The notes below the pieces were generated by a model. It worked only from the letters and a program-made list of their open reading frames with translations, did no database searches and was not told where the DNA came from. From Acetivibrio mesophilus (lineage in GTDB: Bacteria; Bacillota; Clostridia; Acetivibrionales; Acetivibrionaceae), in contig NZ_RLII01000031.1 in NCBI RefSeq assembly GCF_004102745.1, positions 1 to 38,430 of the forward strand: DNA of 38,430 bases. Direction: 5' to 3'. Below are positions 28,174 to 38,430 of the stretch, one piece after another. A program made the position numbers and the translations under genes. Within the stretch, counting starts at the first letter, position 1. Every line of letters begins with the position of its first letter.

Positions 28174-30825
28174 ATGGCAAAGTATGTGTATTTATTTAGT
28201 GAAGGCAATGCATCAATGAGAAACCTGCTTGGAGGAAAGGGAGCTAATCTTGCCGAAATGACAGGTTTGGGACTTCCGGTACCTAGAGGTTTTACAGTTA
28301 CTACAGAGGCTTGTACACGTTACTACCAGGATGGAAAGGTCATTGCCGAGGAAATAGAAGATGAGATATACAGAACTATGGCAAAAGTCGAAGAGATTGT
28401 CGGGAAGAAATTCGGTGACCCATCAAATCCATTTCTTGTTTCTGTTCGTTCCGGTGCTAGAGCGTCTATGCCGGGTATGATGGATACGATATTGAATCTC
28501 GGACTTAATGATGATGTTGTTGATGGACTTGCAAAGCTTACTAATAACGAAAGGTTTGCATATGACAGCTATAGAAGGTTTATTCAAATGTTCAGCGATG
28601 TTGTCATGGAAGTTGAAAAGTCTAAATTTGAAATAATTCTTGATGAAGTAAAGAAAGAGAATAATTGTGAAAATGACTGCGACCTTACTGCTGAAAACTT
28701 AAAGGAAGTAGTAAAAAAATACAAAGAACTCTTCAAGAAGGAAAAAGGATTTGATTTTCCGCAGGAACCAAAAATGCAGTTGATGGAAGCAGTAAAAGCT
28801 GTTTTTCGTTCATGGGACAATCCAAGAGCTATTGTATATAGAAGGTTGAATGATATTCCTGGAGATTGGGGTACTGCAGTTAACGTGCAGGAAATGGTTT
28901 ATGGAAATATGGGCAATGATTCGGGTACAGGAGTTGCCTTTACAAGAAACCCATCCACAGGGGAAAAGAAACTCTATGGTGAATTCCTTATGAACGCTCA
29001 GGGAGAAGACGTTGTTGCAGGTATTAGAACTCCGCAATCAATAGACCAATTGAAGGAAATAATGCCTGAAGTGTATGACCAGTTTGTGTCAATAGCACAA
29101 AAACTTGAAGACCATTATAGAGATATGCAGGACATGGAGTTTACAATTGAAAGAGGAAAACTCTTTATGCTCCAGACAAGAAACGGTAAGAGAACTGCCG
29201 CAGCTGCTTTAAAGATAGCTGTTGATTTGGTAAGCGAGGGAATGGCAACAAAGGAAGAAGCAATCATGAAGGTTGACCCAAAACAGCTTGATGCTTTGCT
29301 TCACCCGAACTTTGAGCCAAAGGCGCTAAAAGCCGCAACACCTATAGCCAAGGGGTTGCCAGCTTCACCTGGAGCAGCAACCGGAAAGGTTTTCTTCAGA
29401 GCTGAAGATGCAGTAGAGGCAGCTAAAAGCGGAGAAAAGAACGTTATTCTTGTAAGGCTTGAGACTTCACCAGAAGATATTGAAGGTATGCATGTTTCGA
29501 AGGGAATACTCACGGGCCGTGGCGGTATGACATCTCATGCGGCTGTTGTTGCGCGCGGTATGGGTACTTGCTGTGTTGCAGGTTGCAGCGAAGTTAGAAT
29601 TAATGAAGAAGAAAAATATTTTGTTGATAAAAACGGAAAGAAATATGTTGAGGGGGATTGGATTTCCCTTGATGGTTCTACGGGTAATGTTTATGGACAG
29701 CAGCTTCCTACAATAGAGCCTGAAATGACAGGAGATTTTGCTACACTTATGGAATGGGCCGACGAAATCAGGACTCTTAAGATAAGAACCAATGCCGATA
29801 CTCCAGCGGATGCTGCTCAGGCCAGGAAGTTTGGAGCTGAAGGTATCGGGCTTTGCCGTACGGAGCATATGTTCTTCGATGCCGACAGAATATCCGCAAT
29901 GAGAGAAATGATAGTATCAAGAAATGAAGAGCAAAGAAGAAAAGCTTTGAACAAGCTATTGCCAATGCAAAGAGGGGACTTTGAAGAGCTGTTTACTGCA
30001 ATGGAAGGCTATCCTGTGACAATCAGGTTCTTAGATCCTCCGCTTCATGAGTTTTTGCCTCAGGAGGAAGAAGATATTGCAGCTTTAGCAAAAGAAATGG
30101 GAATCACTTTTGAAGATCTAAAGGCAATAATAGCTGATCTTCACGAGTTCAATCCTATGATGGGACATAGGGGATGCCGCCTTGCGGTTACATACCCCGA
30201 AATTGCAGAGATGCAGACAAGGGCGGTTATTGAAGCTGCTATTAACGTGAGCAAGAAGAATTTGAAAGTTGTACCTGAAATCATGATTCCGTTGGTTGGC
30301 GAAGTTAAAGAGTTAAAATATGTTAAGGACGTAGTTGTTAAGACTGCCAATGAAGTAATTGAAAAATCAGGTGTTGAGCTTGAATACAAGGTTGGAACAA
30401 TGATAGAAATTCCAAGGGCAGCTATCACTGCAGATGAAATTGCGAAGGAAGCAGATTTCTTCTCCTTCGGAACCAACGACTTGACTCAGATGACCTTTGG
30501 ATTTAGCCGTGACGATGCAGGCAAGTTCCTCGAAGAATACTACAACAAGAAGATATATGAATCTGACCCATTCGCAAGGTTGGATCAGACCGGGGTAGGC
30601 AAGCTAGTTGAAATGGCTGCAAAGCTTGGAAAGCAAACAAGACCGGATATTAAGCTGGGTATATGCGGTGAACACGGTGGAGATCCATCATCCATTGAAT
30701 TCTGCCATAGGACGGGACTCAATTATGTATCATGTTCACCTTTCCGGGTGCCGATTGCAAGGCTTGCCGCAGCTCAGGCAAGAGTGAATGAAATGACTGG
30801 GACTAAAGATTTGGGACAGAAATAG
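28174..30825 (+). CDS. ppdK: Pyruvate, phosphate dikinase
   Basis: A full-length 883-residue PPDK. The N-terminal nucleotide-binding domain is followed by the swivelling phosphohistidine domain with the catalytic His at position 455 (GGMTSHAAVVARG) and the C-terminal PEP/pyruvate barrel with the catalytic Cys at 831 (GICGEHGGDP). Both positions coincide with those of the Clostridium symbiosum enzyme. It interconverts PEP, AMP and PPi with pyruvate, ATP and phosphate; in the thermophilic cellulolytic clostridia it carries glycolytic flux and links it to PPi. SD TAGGAGG precedes the ATG. The gene is alone, with its own promoter and terminator. Confidence 0.98.
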   Translation: MAKYVYLFSEGNASMRNLLGGKGANLAEMTGLGLPVPRGFTVTTEACTRYYQDGKVIAEEIEDEIYRTMAKVEEIVGKKFGDPSNPFLVSVRSGARASMPGMMDTILNLGLNDDVVDGLAKLTNNERFAYDSYRRFIQMFSDVVMEVEKSKFEIILDEVKKENNCENDCDLTAENLKEVVKKYKELFKKEKGFDFPQEPKMQLMEAVKAVFRSWDNPRAIVYRRLNDIPGDWGTAVNVQEMVYGNMGNDSGTGVAFTRNPSTGEKKLYGEFLMNAQGEDVVAGIRTPQSIDQLKEIMPEVYDQFVSIAQKLEDHYRDMQDMEFTIERGKLFMLQTRNGKRTAAAALKIAVDLVSEGMATKEEAIMKVDPKQLDALLHPNFEPKALKAATPIAKGLPASPGAATGKVFFRAEDAVEAAKSGEKNVILVRLETSPEDIEGMHVSKGILTGRGGMTSHAAVVARGMGTCCVAGCSEVRINEEEKYFVDKNGKKYVEGDWISLDGSTGNVYGQQLPTIEPEMTGDFATLMEWADEIRTLKIRTNADTPADAAQARKFGAEGIGLCRTEHMFFDADRISAMREMIVSRNEEQRRKALNKLLPMQRGDFEELFTAMEGYPVTIRFLDPPLHEFLPQEEEDIAALAKEMGITFEDLKAIIADLHEFNPMMGHRGCRLAVTYPEIAEMQTRAVIEAAINVSKKNLKVVPEIMIPLVGEVKELKYVKDVVVKTANEVIEKSGVELEYKVGTMIEIPRAAITADEIAKEADFFSFGTNDLTQMTFGFSRDDAGKFLEEYYNKKIYESDPFARLDQTGVGKLVEMAAKLGKQTRPDIKLGICGEHGGDPSSIEFCHRTGLNYVSCSPFRVPIARLAAAQARVNEMTGTKDLGQK

Positions 30826-30864
30826 GCATCTACTGGGGAGCTTATTTAATAATCTAACACAAAC

Positions 30865-30904
30865 AAAAAGGGCAAATTGGAGATCTGACCATCTTGCCCT
30901 TTTT
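30865..30904 (+). terminator. Rho-independent terminator of ppdK
   Basis: AAAAAGGGCAA (30865-30875) pairs with TTGCCCTTTTT (30894-30904), giving an 11-pair stem that ends in T residues. The 18-base loop can fold further. Confidence 0.88.
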
Positions 30905-31040
30905 TGAACATTTGTCAGGCATAATCAGCTTGACACTTCATTGGATAGTTTTCTTAATGCTTAGTCAATTTGTCCGATGGTGAACTTATAAAGATAGACT
31001 TTAGACCTCAGCTTATGTTGAAACTTTAATTATGGAAGTG

Positions 31041-31068
31041 TTGTAAAATATGAAAAATTTGATATACT
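31041..31068 (+). promoter_or_regulatory. Candidate promoter of the dockerin-protein gene
   Basis: TTGTAA (31041-31046), a 16-base spacer and TATACT (31063-31068), about 60 bases before the GTG start. Confidence 0.4.
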
Positions 31069-31131
31069 CATTCTGCTTTAGACAATAAAACTTTTTTATT
31101 ACAAAATGAAGAATAATTAGGGGGGCTAAAA

Positions 31132-34100
31132 GTGAAAAGTATTATTTCATTAATTCTGGTTTTTGCAATGATTGCATCATTAGGTGGTTTACTGCCGGAG
31201 AGGGTTAACGCTGCTGGAATGGAGAAATTGGAGCTAGAGAGACCTAAAGTCGGAAATGTAATGATTGATGCAACATACTATACCACAGCTAAACTTCGAC
31301 AAGATGGAACAGTAATTACAGTTGGACTAAATAAAAACGGACAATGTGATACAGAAAATTGGAAAGATATTGTTCAGGTATCTACAAATTCTTCACACAC
31401 AGTTGGGTTAAAAGCAGATGGTACAGTAGTCGCCACTGGTTTAGATTTTAATTTCAAAGGTGTCGAGGAGTGGAGCGATATTGTTCAGGTAGCTGCTGGC
31501 GATAGTTATACCGTTGGATTAAAGAAGGATGGAACTCTAGTCGTTACTGGAGAATATCGCAAAGATTGTCCCAGTTGGACAGATATAGTTCAAATTGCTG
31601 CTGGCTATAGCGTGGTTGGACTTAAGAAAGATGGAACTGTAGTTGCGGATGGAGTGAACAGATATGGAGAATGCGACGTAGATGGATGGACAGAAATAAT
31701 TCAAATTGCTACTCAAGGTTATATTACAGCAGGGCTTAAGAAAGATGGAACTGTAGTCGCAACTGGATTGAGTAAAGATGGTCAATGTGATGTGAGTTAT
31801 TGGAAAGATATAGTTCAAATTGATGTTGGAAGCTATATAGCTGGAGTTAAAGAAGATGGAACTATAATAGGTACAGATCCAAACTGGAAAAGTATTGCTT
31901 CAAATTGGGATAAAACCACGGGTGGCGGCTGGAGTGAAATGCCAAATTGGACAAATATAGTTCAGGTAGCTGCAGGGGACGGGTATTTAATTGGTTTAAT
32001 GGACAACGGAACAGTTGTTGCTTCTGGTAATGGTGAATACGGTAATTGCAGTGTTGGTGATTGGTCAAATATAACCCAAATTCATAGTTATAAGGGCTGG
32101 GAACCCATTATTGTAGCAGGCTTAAAAGAAGACGGAACTGTTGTTGCATTTGGAGGAAACAAACATGGCGAATGCGACGTAGAGGATTTTTATGATATAG
32201 CTCAAATTTCAGTCGGGTATGGCCGTACAGTAGGTCTAAAGAAGGATGGAACTGTTGTTGCTGTTGGGTTAAATAGAAATGATTCATGTGAGGTAGGAGA
32301 TTGGACTGGCATAGTTCAAGTTGCTAGTAGTGAATTTGCAGTTATCGGGCTAAAAAGCGACGGAACCTGTGTTAAAAAAGGATCGATTGCTACTAATAAA
32401 CCTTTAACAGATGTAGTACAACTTTTTAATGACTATGTAATAAAAAAGGATGGAACTGTAGTTGATAACTATCTTCATTGGATGAAATCGGGTTGGACTG
32501 ATGCTATTTTTATTGATCCCCCGGTTGCATTAAAAAAGGATGGAACAGTAGTTGATACCTATGGAAGTATAGCATGTGAGGGTTGGACAGATATAATTCG
32601 TATTGCCCATCCGATTGCCGTAAAGAGAGATGGAACTGTAGTTGATTGGCATGGAAAAAGAGTAGAAGGTATGACAGACATTGTTCAAGCTAGTTATGAT
32701 AATGCTATTATTATAGGATTAAAAAAGGATGGAACAGTAGTTTCTAATATACATGATGTATATGGTTGGGAAAACAATGTGAAAGAATGGAGAGATATTG
32801 TTCAAGTTCTTGCTGGCCCCTGTTGGGTATTGGGAGTAAAAAGTGATGGGACAATAGTTTCTGAAGGTATAAAAATTTCTCCGGGCTTAAATAGTGATAT
32901 TGAATATAATATGCCTGATTTTTCCGTAAAAGGCTTTACAGATGAAATTGCTGTCGATGGTGAAATTGTTGTAAGTGTTTTGCCAAAAAAAGGGCTGATG
33001 TTTACAGAGCCGCCTGTCGTTGAATCAAAGGAGAAAAATGTAGAGGTAACATACTTTGAAGAGGATGGAATAGATAAGTATCGTCTTAAGGGTGCAAAAA
33101 TAGGGAAAGATACTATTAGTGTGACAGCAACAACTATACCGAACGAAAGTAATCCGAGTAAAAATACAATAAGCACTTTCGCAAAAGCAAATTCTTCTAC
33201 AAAAGCAAATACCGCTAGTGTCAATTTACCTATGATAGTAAAAGATGGAATTACAATAAAGGGGGTTATTAAGTATGCAACTGGGAAAGAAATAAAACCT
33301 TTGAAAAATACAAGAATATCTATATATGAAAGCGGACAAAGTAAACCAAATTATTATTGGACAAATGATAAGGGTAGTTTTACAATAAATGTAGTTCCAA
33401 AAAACTTTATAAAAAACAAATGGACGTTAACATTACAAATAGATGCAGCAATGATAGCAAAAGAAGGGGTGTTATCAGTCAAAACCAAATCAAAGCAAAA
33501 TAATAAGATTGATGTTCATAGTTTTAAACAGCAAATTGAAATTAGACCTGAAGATTTGACACTCAATAATGGAAAATATTGTTATGATTACAAAGACTAT
33601 GTAATCCACATTACTCAAGCTGCTCCGTTTTTTATACTTGATACAGTAAGAAAAGGAAGAGATGCATGGCCAGGAGATTTAAAAAAGCTTAGAGTATATT
33701 ATAATACAGGAGGGAAATTTGAGAATGATATTCAGTTAGATTTTGCTGATAGGAGCGGTGCATGGTTCCAAGAAAGTAGTAATGGAATCGGTATAATACA
33801 TTATCCTTCTAATTGTGCCTGGTCAGAAGCAGCAATACTACATGAGGTGGGTCATAGTATTATGAACAGTGAAAATGGAATTAAAGCTGGTGGAGAGCAC
33901 AGAATTTTTAGACATTATAAAAACTCATTGGCATATAATGAAGGATGGGCAAATTTTTACGCACATATGGTACTTAATGAAGATGATTTAGATTTTGTTA
34001 ATTATGCTATTAGAATTTCAGATAGGAATACTATTTTAAAATCTAACGATAGTGGAAGAAGCCATACAGCAGAGTCGCTGTATCCTAGATATTTAGATTC

Positions 34101-36720
34101 GAATGGCATAGAAGATCCCGGTACTCAAATAAAGGGTATAAATTATAATGAAGTAAATATAGCAGCAATTCTATGGGATATTTATAAATACTATGGTAAA
34201 GACAAAGAGGCAATGATGCGACTTATTTCTAATAGGTCACCTGTAGATATATCTCGTGAACCAACCATATTTGACTTATTCAATAATGTTGCTAAAGATA
34301 CTGAAAAAAAGTATGACATATGGAAAAAATTTAAAAACAATGGTTTTCCATTCGTTGATTTACAGCAACCTACCAACGTAATAATTGATAAAGCTAAAGA
34401 AAAATATAAGTATACAGTAACGGCAAATGATAATATAGGTATTGGCAGAGTGGATTTTTTTGCTGAGATAAAAACAGGTTGGCTTTCATCAAAAACTATA
34501 TATCTTGGAAGTGTTTCGAATACGAATGTTAAAACAAAGTCATTTACTTTTGAAATACCTAGTAGTATAACCAGTGATAAAGATTACCAAGGCAAAAAAT
34601 TCAAACTAATAGCTCGTGTTTTTGATATTCCTGCTGCAGAATATACAATAGCGACTTCTAGTGGAGATGGGTGGCAGTACAACGATGTAAAGTGGCAATA
34701 TGCATATAAATATACAAATATAGATTTGAAAAGGGATAAAAACCCTTATACAGAAGTGTCCATAGAGGATAAGATAGATAACACAAATAAGAAGGCGGTT
34801 TTCAGCATGCAAGCCTTTACAAGAGCGTTAAGCAGCCAATCAGATGAATTAGAAATAGAACACGTTTTGGTTGATAGTGCCGAAGATATACCTGAGGATT
34901 TAAATTCAAAATTGATTAGAGATAATGCTATTGTTTTGACTGGTGACCTATCGGATGCAACAATACAACAGAAGGAAGAAATTGTTAAATATGTTGACGA
35001 TGGAGGAACCCTTATAATCACATCAGAAGGAAGTAAGTTTGCAACAGAGTATTATCCGGAGTTGTTCAATATAAAAGATACACTGAAATTTGAAGGAATT
35101 CAGTTTGAACAGGAAGACTTAAGTGAATATATTGGTGAAAGTTTAAATGAAGTAGACTCACTACAAGAAGTAATTGCATTAAAGGACAACATTTATTTAA
35201 CACCTTTAATATCTCAAAACGGAAATATTATAAGTGCTTTTGCAGACAAAGGTTATGGTCGGATATATTGGATTCCCGAATGTGTAAATGAAGCAGTTAA
35301 TAATAAACTAATAGAATACACATTATTGACTGCATGCTGTAAGGATACTAGAGTTAGAACCAGATCGGAGTTATCATATTCAGATAACATAATTGATAAG
35401 GAATACTACTATTTATTGGCACCAGACGAAGAACAGGTTCTAAGTATAAATAAAGAACAGGAACAAATTCTAATCGGATTGAACGATATGGATGGAGATA
35501 TCGAAATAACACTGTCGAGTCCTGATGGGGAAGTGAGTTTTGACGACGAAGACATCGTGAGTGATTATATCCGGAAAATTAAAGGTGAAGTTGGGAAGGT
35601 TGATATAACTATTAAGAACAACTGTGATGAATATCGATGTGTTTCTGTTTTTACAACTGCTCCTAAAAAAGAAGTTGTGTTTAGCGGTGAAGGCATTAAA
35701 ACTTATACAAATAAGAGTAAAGTTAGATTACAGGGGTTAGCCAATGGCTATACTGATATAAAATTCATCCTGGAGGAAATGGAGGAAGGCGGAGAAGAAA
35801 AAGTATATAATGTAACCATTAATGATGGCAAATTTGACGAAGAAATAGAATTAACCAAACACTTTAATTATTTGCGAGTTGAAGCAAAAGACCCAAAAGG
35901 AAATGGATATTATACATGTTATCCAATATACTATTATGCTGAATTGCCTTTGATTGATATATCAAGTGACATTATTGAACGAGTTAATTCCAATGAGCCG
36001 TTTGATACTGAAAGCTTGTTCATTAGTGGTACTATGGACAGACGATGTGATGTATTTATTAACGGAAAACAAATGGCTGCAGGGTGCGATTCACTAGGTG
36101 GATGGTATTTCGGGGCAGAGATATTGTTGAATGCAGGAGAAAATGAGTTTACAATTGAAGCTGTTGATTTGGCTGGTAACAGAACTTCACAGAAAATCAA
36201 TATAAAAAGGACAAAAGAAGTACGAGAATTCAATGATCCTGTTATCAAAGGATTAAGCATTAAAGAATGTACAACTATAAAAGAAAACTGCAAGGTTAAA
36301 GTATATATTAAGGAAGAAAGTGAATATACCATAAATGCATGGATAGGTAATAAAGTATTAGATGTAAAAGGAAATGTAATTGATTTAGATTTAGAAGGAT
36401 TGCCCAATGGTCAGAATCTATTGAATATTAAAGTTACAGACAAATGGGATAACAGTTCTGATTTGATGATTGCTCTAAATATTGATAAGCTTTCCGAATC
36501 GGAAGAGCCGATAGAAGTTAAACCAGGTGATGTAAATGGAGATGGAAAAGTAAATTCAACAGATTGCACTTTATTAAAAAGATATATTCTTCTTATAATC
36601 GAAGACTTTCCTACTGCAAACGGACATATTGCTGCTGATGTGAATGGTGATGGAAAAATAAACTCTACTGATTATACTATGCTTAAACGATATATCTTAA
36701 GAATTATAACTAGCTTATAA
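31132..36720 (+). CDS. Secreted cellulosomal protein: RCC1-like repeats, putative zinc metallopeptidase, Ig-like modules and type I dockerin
   Basis: A 1862-residue protein with GTG start and SD AGGGGGG. Order of parts: signal peptide (1-27, cut after VNA); about 14 RCC1-like repeats (50-590) built on K-x-DGTVVATG...W-x-DIVQVA-x-G-x-x-VGL; a linker and a carboxypeptidase-regulatory-like beta domain (about 700-780); a putative gluzincin peptidase region with HEVGH (904-908) and a possible third zinc ligand, E937, in NEGWANFY; an Ig-like part; an alpha/beta region (about 1245-1400, including [17 protein letters not shown]) like a class I amidotransferase fold; Ig-like modules with DLAGN; and a dockerin (1799-1862) with calcium loops [12 protein letters not shown] and [12 protein letters not shown]. 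Dockerins plug enzymes into cohesins of scaffoldins. Secretion and cellulosome attachment are well supported. Peptidase activity and target are inferred. Confidence 0.9.
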   Translation: MKSIISLILVFAMIASLGGLLPERVNAAGMEKLELERPKVGNVMIDATYYTTAKLRQDGTVITVGLNKNGQCDTENWKDIVQVSTNSSHTVGLKADGTVVATGLDFNFKGVEEWSDIVQVAAGDSYTVGLKKDGTLVVTGEYRKDCPSWTDIVQIAAGYSVVGLKKDGTVVADGVNRYGECDVDGWTEIIQIATQGYITAGLKKDGTVVATGLSKDGQCDVSYWKDIVQIDVGSYIAGVKEDGTIIGTDPNWKSIASNWDKTTGGGWSEMPNWTNIVQVAAGDGYLIGLMDNGTVVASGNGEYGNCSVGDWSNITQIHSYKGWEPIIVAGLKEDGTVVAFGGNKHGECDVEDFYDIAQISVGYGRTVGLKKDGTVVAVGLNRNDSCEVGDWTGIVQVASSEFAVIGLKSDGTCVKKGSIATNKPLTDVVQLFNDYVIKKDGTVVDNYLHWMKSGWTDAIFIDPPVALKKDGTVVDTYGSIACEGWTDIIRIAHPIAVKRDGTVVDWHGKRVEGMTDIVQASYDNAIIIGLKKDGTVVSNIHDVYGWENNVKEWRDIVQVLAGPCWVLGVKSDGTIVSEGIKISPGLNSDIEYNMPDFSVKGFTDEIAVDGEIVVSVLPKKGLMFTEPPVVESKEKNVEVTYFEEDGIDKYRLKGAKIGKDTISVTATTIPNESNPSKNTISTFAKANSSTKANTASVNLPMIVKDGITIKGVIKYATGKEIKPLKNTRISIYESGQSKPNYYWTNDKGSFTINVVPKNFIKNKWTLTLQIDAAMIAKEGVLSVKTKSKQNNKIDVHSFKQQIEIRPEDLTLNNGKYCYDYKDYVIHITQAAPFFILDTVRKGRDAWPGDLKKLRVYYNTGGKFENDIQLDFADRSGAWFQESSNGIGIIHYPSNCAWSEAAILHEVGHSIMNSENGIKAGGEHRIFRHYKNSLAYNEGWANFYAHMVLNEDDLDFVNYAIRISDRNTILKSNDSGRSHTAESLYPRYLDSNGIEDPGTQIKGINYNEVNIAAILWDIYKYYGKDKEAMMRLISNRSPVDISREPTIFDLFNNVAKDTEKKYDIWKKFKNNGFPFVDLQQPTNVIIDKAKEKYKYTVTANDNIGIGRVDFFAEIKTGWLSSKTIYLGSVSNTNVKTKSFTFEIPSSITSDKDYQGKKFKLIARVFDIPAAEYTIATSSGDGWQYNDVKWQYAYKYTNIDLKRDKNPYTEVSIEDKIDNTNKKAVFSMQAFTRALSSQSDELEIEHVLVDSAEDIPEDLNSKLIRDNAIVLTGDLSDATIQQKEEIVKYVDDGGTLIITSEGSKFATEYYPELFNIKDTLKFEGIQFEQEDLSEYIGESLNEVDSLQEVIALKDNIYLTPLISQNGNIISAFADKGYGRIYWIPECVNEAVNNKLIEYTLLTACCKDTRVRTRSELSYSDNIIDKEYYYLLAPDEEQVLSINKEQEQILIGLNDMDGDIEITLSSPDGEVSFDDEDIVSDYIRKIKGEVGKVDITIKNNCDEYRCVSVFTTAPKKEVVFSGEGIKTYTNKSKVRLQGLANGYTDIKFILEEMEEGGEEKVYNVTINDGKFDEEIELTKHFNYLRVEAKDPKGNGYYTCYPIYYYAELPLIDISSDIIERVNSNEPFDTESLFISGTMDRRCDVFINGKQMAAGCDSLGGWYFGAEILLNAGENEFTIEAVDLAGNRTSQKINIKRTKEVREFNDPVIKGLSIKECTTIKENCKVKVYIKEESEYTINAWIGNKVLDVKGNVIDLDLEGLPNGQNLLNIKVTDKWDNSSDLMIALNIDKLSESEEPIEVKPGDVNGDGKVNSTDCTLLKRYILLIIEDFPTANGHIAADVNGDGKINSTDYTMLKRYILRIITSL
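31291..32870 (+). repeat. Array of diverged in-gene tandem repeats encoding the RCC1-like units
   Basis: Within the dockerin gene, about 14 units of roughly 90-150 bases recur. Each contains a version of AAG AAA/G GAT GGA ACT GTA GTT followed by a codon pattern for W-x-D-I-V-Q. The best-conserved copies lie around 31620-31790. Unit length varies and the later units (32400-32680) are shortened. Confidence 0.75.
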
Positions 36721-36765
36721 ATGTGAGGTAGTCAAAAGATGAAGTAATAAGTTTTATACATGAGT

Positions 36766-36821
36766 GGATTGCAAAATACCACCTTAGCAATGAAAAATGC
36801 CAAGGTGGTGTTTTGTAATCC
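36766..36821. terminator. Long inverted repeat, probable bidirectional terminator
   Basis: Bases 36766-36789 pair with 36798-36821 around an 8-base loop: a 24-base stem with two G-U pairs and one A-C mismatch. It lies between the convergent dockerin gene and ABC exporter. The inner part (AAAATACCACC / GGTGGTGTTTT) can act alone, with a T run on the plus strand. The length is unusual for a simple terminator. Confidence 0.7.
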
Positions 36822-36868
36822 AACGATTGATGCGGTCTCCAGTTGTTATAATATCCAGTTAATTGGTT

Positions 36869-38317
36869 TTATGCAGTAGCCCCTATAAATTGGCTGTTAT
36901 AAAGTTCTGCATACAATCCATTTTTTGCAATAAGTTCGTCATGAGTACCTGATTCTTTAATATCTCCGTCAGCCATATAAACAATCAAATCTGCATCACG
37001 GATTGTTGAAAGACGATGTGCTATAACAAAGCTTGTTCTGTTCGCGGTAAGCTCATTCATTGCCTTTTGAATTTTAAGCTCTGTTCTTGTATCAACCGAT
37101 GAGGTTGCTTCATCAAGAATTAGAAGCGGGGCATCCTCGACCATAGCACGAGCAATTGTTAAAAGCTGTTTTTGTCCTGCCGATACAGCAACATTATCTG
37201 AGAGAACCGTATCGAATCCATCGGGCAAGGTGTTAATAAAATGCTTTAGACCGCATCTTGAGCAAATGTCATACAATTCATCATCACTGATTTCTTTTTT
37301 GCCGTAGGTTAGGTTGTCACGAACAGTACCCTCAAAAAGCCAAGTATCTTGAAGAACCATTCCAAACAAATCGTGAACGTTTTCCCTTTTAATATCTTTA
37401 AGAGAAACACCGTCAACCTTAATATCTCCTCCCCACAATTCATAGAAACGCATAAGAAGATTTACGATGGTAGTTTTTCCGGCACCTGTAGGACCCACAA
37501 TAGCCACCTTTTGTCCGCGCTTTATTTCTTTTGAAAAATCTTTAATAATTGTCTTATCTTCAATATATCCAAAATGCACATTTTGGAATGTTACATTTCC
37601 TTCAATCTTTTCGAGTTTTTGGGTTTTATCAGATTCGTCGGAAAGCTCATCTTCAGACAAGAATTCAATAACACGCTTGCTTGCGGCAGCTGCCGACTGT
37701 AGACCTGAAAATCCCTGGCCGATTTGTCCTAACGGAGAAGTGAATATTCTAACATAAATCATGAAAGCCACTACAACTTCGAAACCGAATACATTGTTAA
37801 ATGCTAAAACTGCACCGACAACGCAAACAGCAACATAGCCAAAGTTACCGATAAAGGACATTAGCGGCATAATGAGTCCGCTTAAAAACTCTGCCTTAAA
37901 TGTATTTTGACGAAGCATCTCGTTGCTTTCCTTGAATGCGGCAAGATTTTTCTTTTCAGCGTTATATGCACGAACAATATTTTGTCCGGCGTAATATTCC
38001 TCAACATGGCCATTGACGAGTGCTAAACTTTCCTGTCTTGCAGTAAAATATTTTTGAGATTTTCCTATAATTGCACCCATCAATATAAATCCAATGAGCG
38101 AAGCACCTATTGCAGTAAGAGCCATACGCCACTCGGTTGCAAACATCATAACAATACAACCGAGAAGAGTTGCAATAGATGAAACTAAAGTGCCGACGTT
38201 CATATTAAGTGACTGAGTAATACTATCAACATCGTTGGTAACGCGAGAAAGCGTATCACCGAAATTATGACTATCAAAATATTTAAGAGGTATTCTATTG
38301 ATTTTTGAGAGAATGTT
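36869..38317 (-). pseudogene. ABC exporter half-transporter (permease-ATPase fusion), 5'-truncated
   Basis: The reading frame covers most of a type I exporter subunit. The N-terminal remainder reads KINRIPLKYFDSHNFGDTLSRVTNDVDSIT, a stretch that in intact relatives lies over 100 residues from the start. Membrane helices follow, then the ATPase domain: Walker A GPTGAGKTT, Q-loop MVLQDTWLF, the variant signature VSAGQKQLL, Walker B LLILDEATSSVD and the H-loop IAHRLST. Upstream of about 38317 the similarity to exporters stops and IS-like sequence begins, so the first membrane helices are missing. A first in-frame ATG (38203) lies inside the permease and could not give a normal product. The SAGQ signature is common in one partner of heterodimeric multidrug exporters. 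Probably inactive. Confidence 0.75.
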
Positions 38318-38430
38318 GAAAATTTTGTGTATAAGAGAATGAAAAGACTCCTTCTTGGCAAGAATTACAAAATAATATCCAAGGAGGAGATTTTTTATGT
38401 CAACATTATCAAAAGAGCAAGTGAAAGAAA
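38308..38430 (+). mobile_element. Left end of an IS256-type insertion sequence, continuing past the window
   Basis: The exporter frame is interrupted here. The bordering sequence ATTTTGTGTATAAGAG resembles the ATTGTGTAAAAG segment found within the terminal repeats of IS256. A transposase-like start with a strong SD sequence follows, reading away from the exporter. The exact left boundary (about 38305-38325) cannot be fixed without the other end and an intact exporter. Confidence 0.5.
38397..38430 (+). CDS. Start of a probable IS256/mutator-family transposase, truncated by the window edge
   Basis: The first 11 codons (MSTLSKEQVKE) are in the window, behind SD AAGGAGGAG (38381-38389) with 7-base spacing. 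Transposases of the mutator family in clostridia often begin in this way, but 11 residues are too few for proof. The position at the break in the exporter gene supports the call. Confidence 0.45.
   Translation, partial: MSTLSKEQVKE

Larger units (their letters stand above)
30826..31131 (+). other. 306-base intergenic region between ppdK and the dockerin gene
   Basis: It holds the ppdK terminator, a candidate promoter at 31041-31068 and the SD sequence AGGGGGG before the GTG at 31132. A second, weaker promoter-like pair is TTGACA (30930-30935) with CTTAAT at spacing 17. No small gene is recognisable. Confidence 0.45.

Noticed and set aside
31291-32870. CRISPR-like or intergenic satellite repeat
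   Set aside because: The repeats are in frame, diverged and of variable length, and encode a recognisable protein repeat inside a single open reading frame.

Overview
The window looks like chromosomal DNA from a low-GC, endospore-forming, cellulosome-producing member of the Clostridia, most like the Acetivibrio (Clostridium) thermocellus group. The main grounds are a type I dockerin with two calcium loops, each carrying Ser-Thr at the usual recognition positions; spoIIP; an HrcA/CIRCE heat-shock operon; strong Shine-Dalgarno (SD) sequences with frequent GTG and TTG starts; and a pyruvate phosphate dikinase whose catalytic residues fall at the clostridial positions. The genus is an inference from gene content, since no database was searched.

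Layout: (a) 1-6.4 kb: the 3' part of cheB, a type I signal peptidase behind a clear sigma-A promoter, and a 1433-residue fused acyl-CoA dehydratase activase ending at a bidirectional terminator that it shares with a small zinc-ribbon gene. (b) 7.0-19.0 kb: a conserved Firmicutes block on the + strand: spoIIP, a yqxA-like gene, lepA, hemW, a CIRCE-controlled hrcA-grpE-dnaK unit, dnaJ behind its own promoter, prmA, rsmE and a translationally coupled CheY-like receiver. (c) 19.2-24.2 kb: a second housekeeping run, yicC, remA, gmk, rpoZ, coaBC and glycyl-tRNA synthetase. (d) 24.3-27.9 kb: a cell-signalling island. An AgrC-type histidine kinase on the + strand converges on a minus-strand operon encoding a radical SAM/SPASM enzyme, AgrB and a 54-residue AgrD precursor. 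(e) 28.0-30.9 kb: ppdK. (f) 31.1-36.7 kb: a large secreted protein with about 14 RCC1-like repeats, a zinc-peptidase HEVGH motif, several further modules and a C-terminal dockerin. (g) 36.9-38.4 kb: a minus-strand ABC exporter half whose 5' end is cut off by what looks like an IS256-type insertion running off the right edge.

Most of the window is core gene content in familiar order. The accessory and most interesting parts are the agr-like island with its embedded radical SAM enzyme and apparently no AgrA-type response regulator nearby, the cellulosome-targeted putative metallopeptidase, the double-ATPase activase with its unusual leader, and the disrupted exporter at the right edge. One reading of the agr-like operon is a quorum-sensing peptide that is radically modified before or after AgrB cyclisation. 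The sequence shows the gene arrangement only; the chemistry is inferred.
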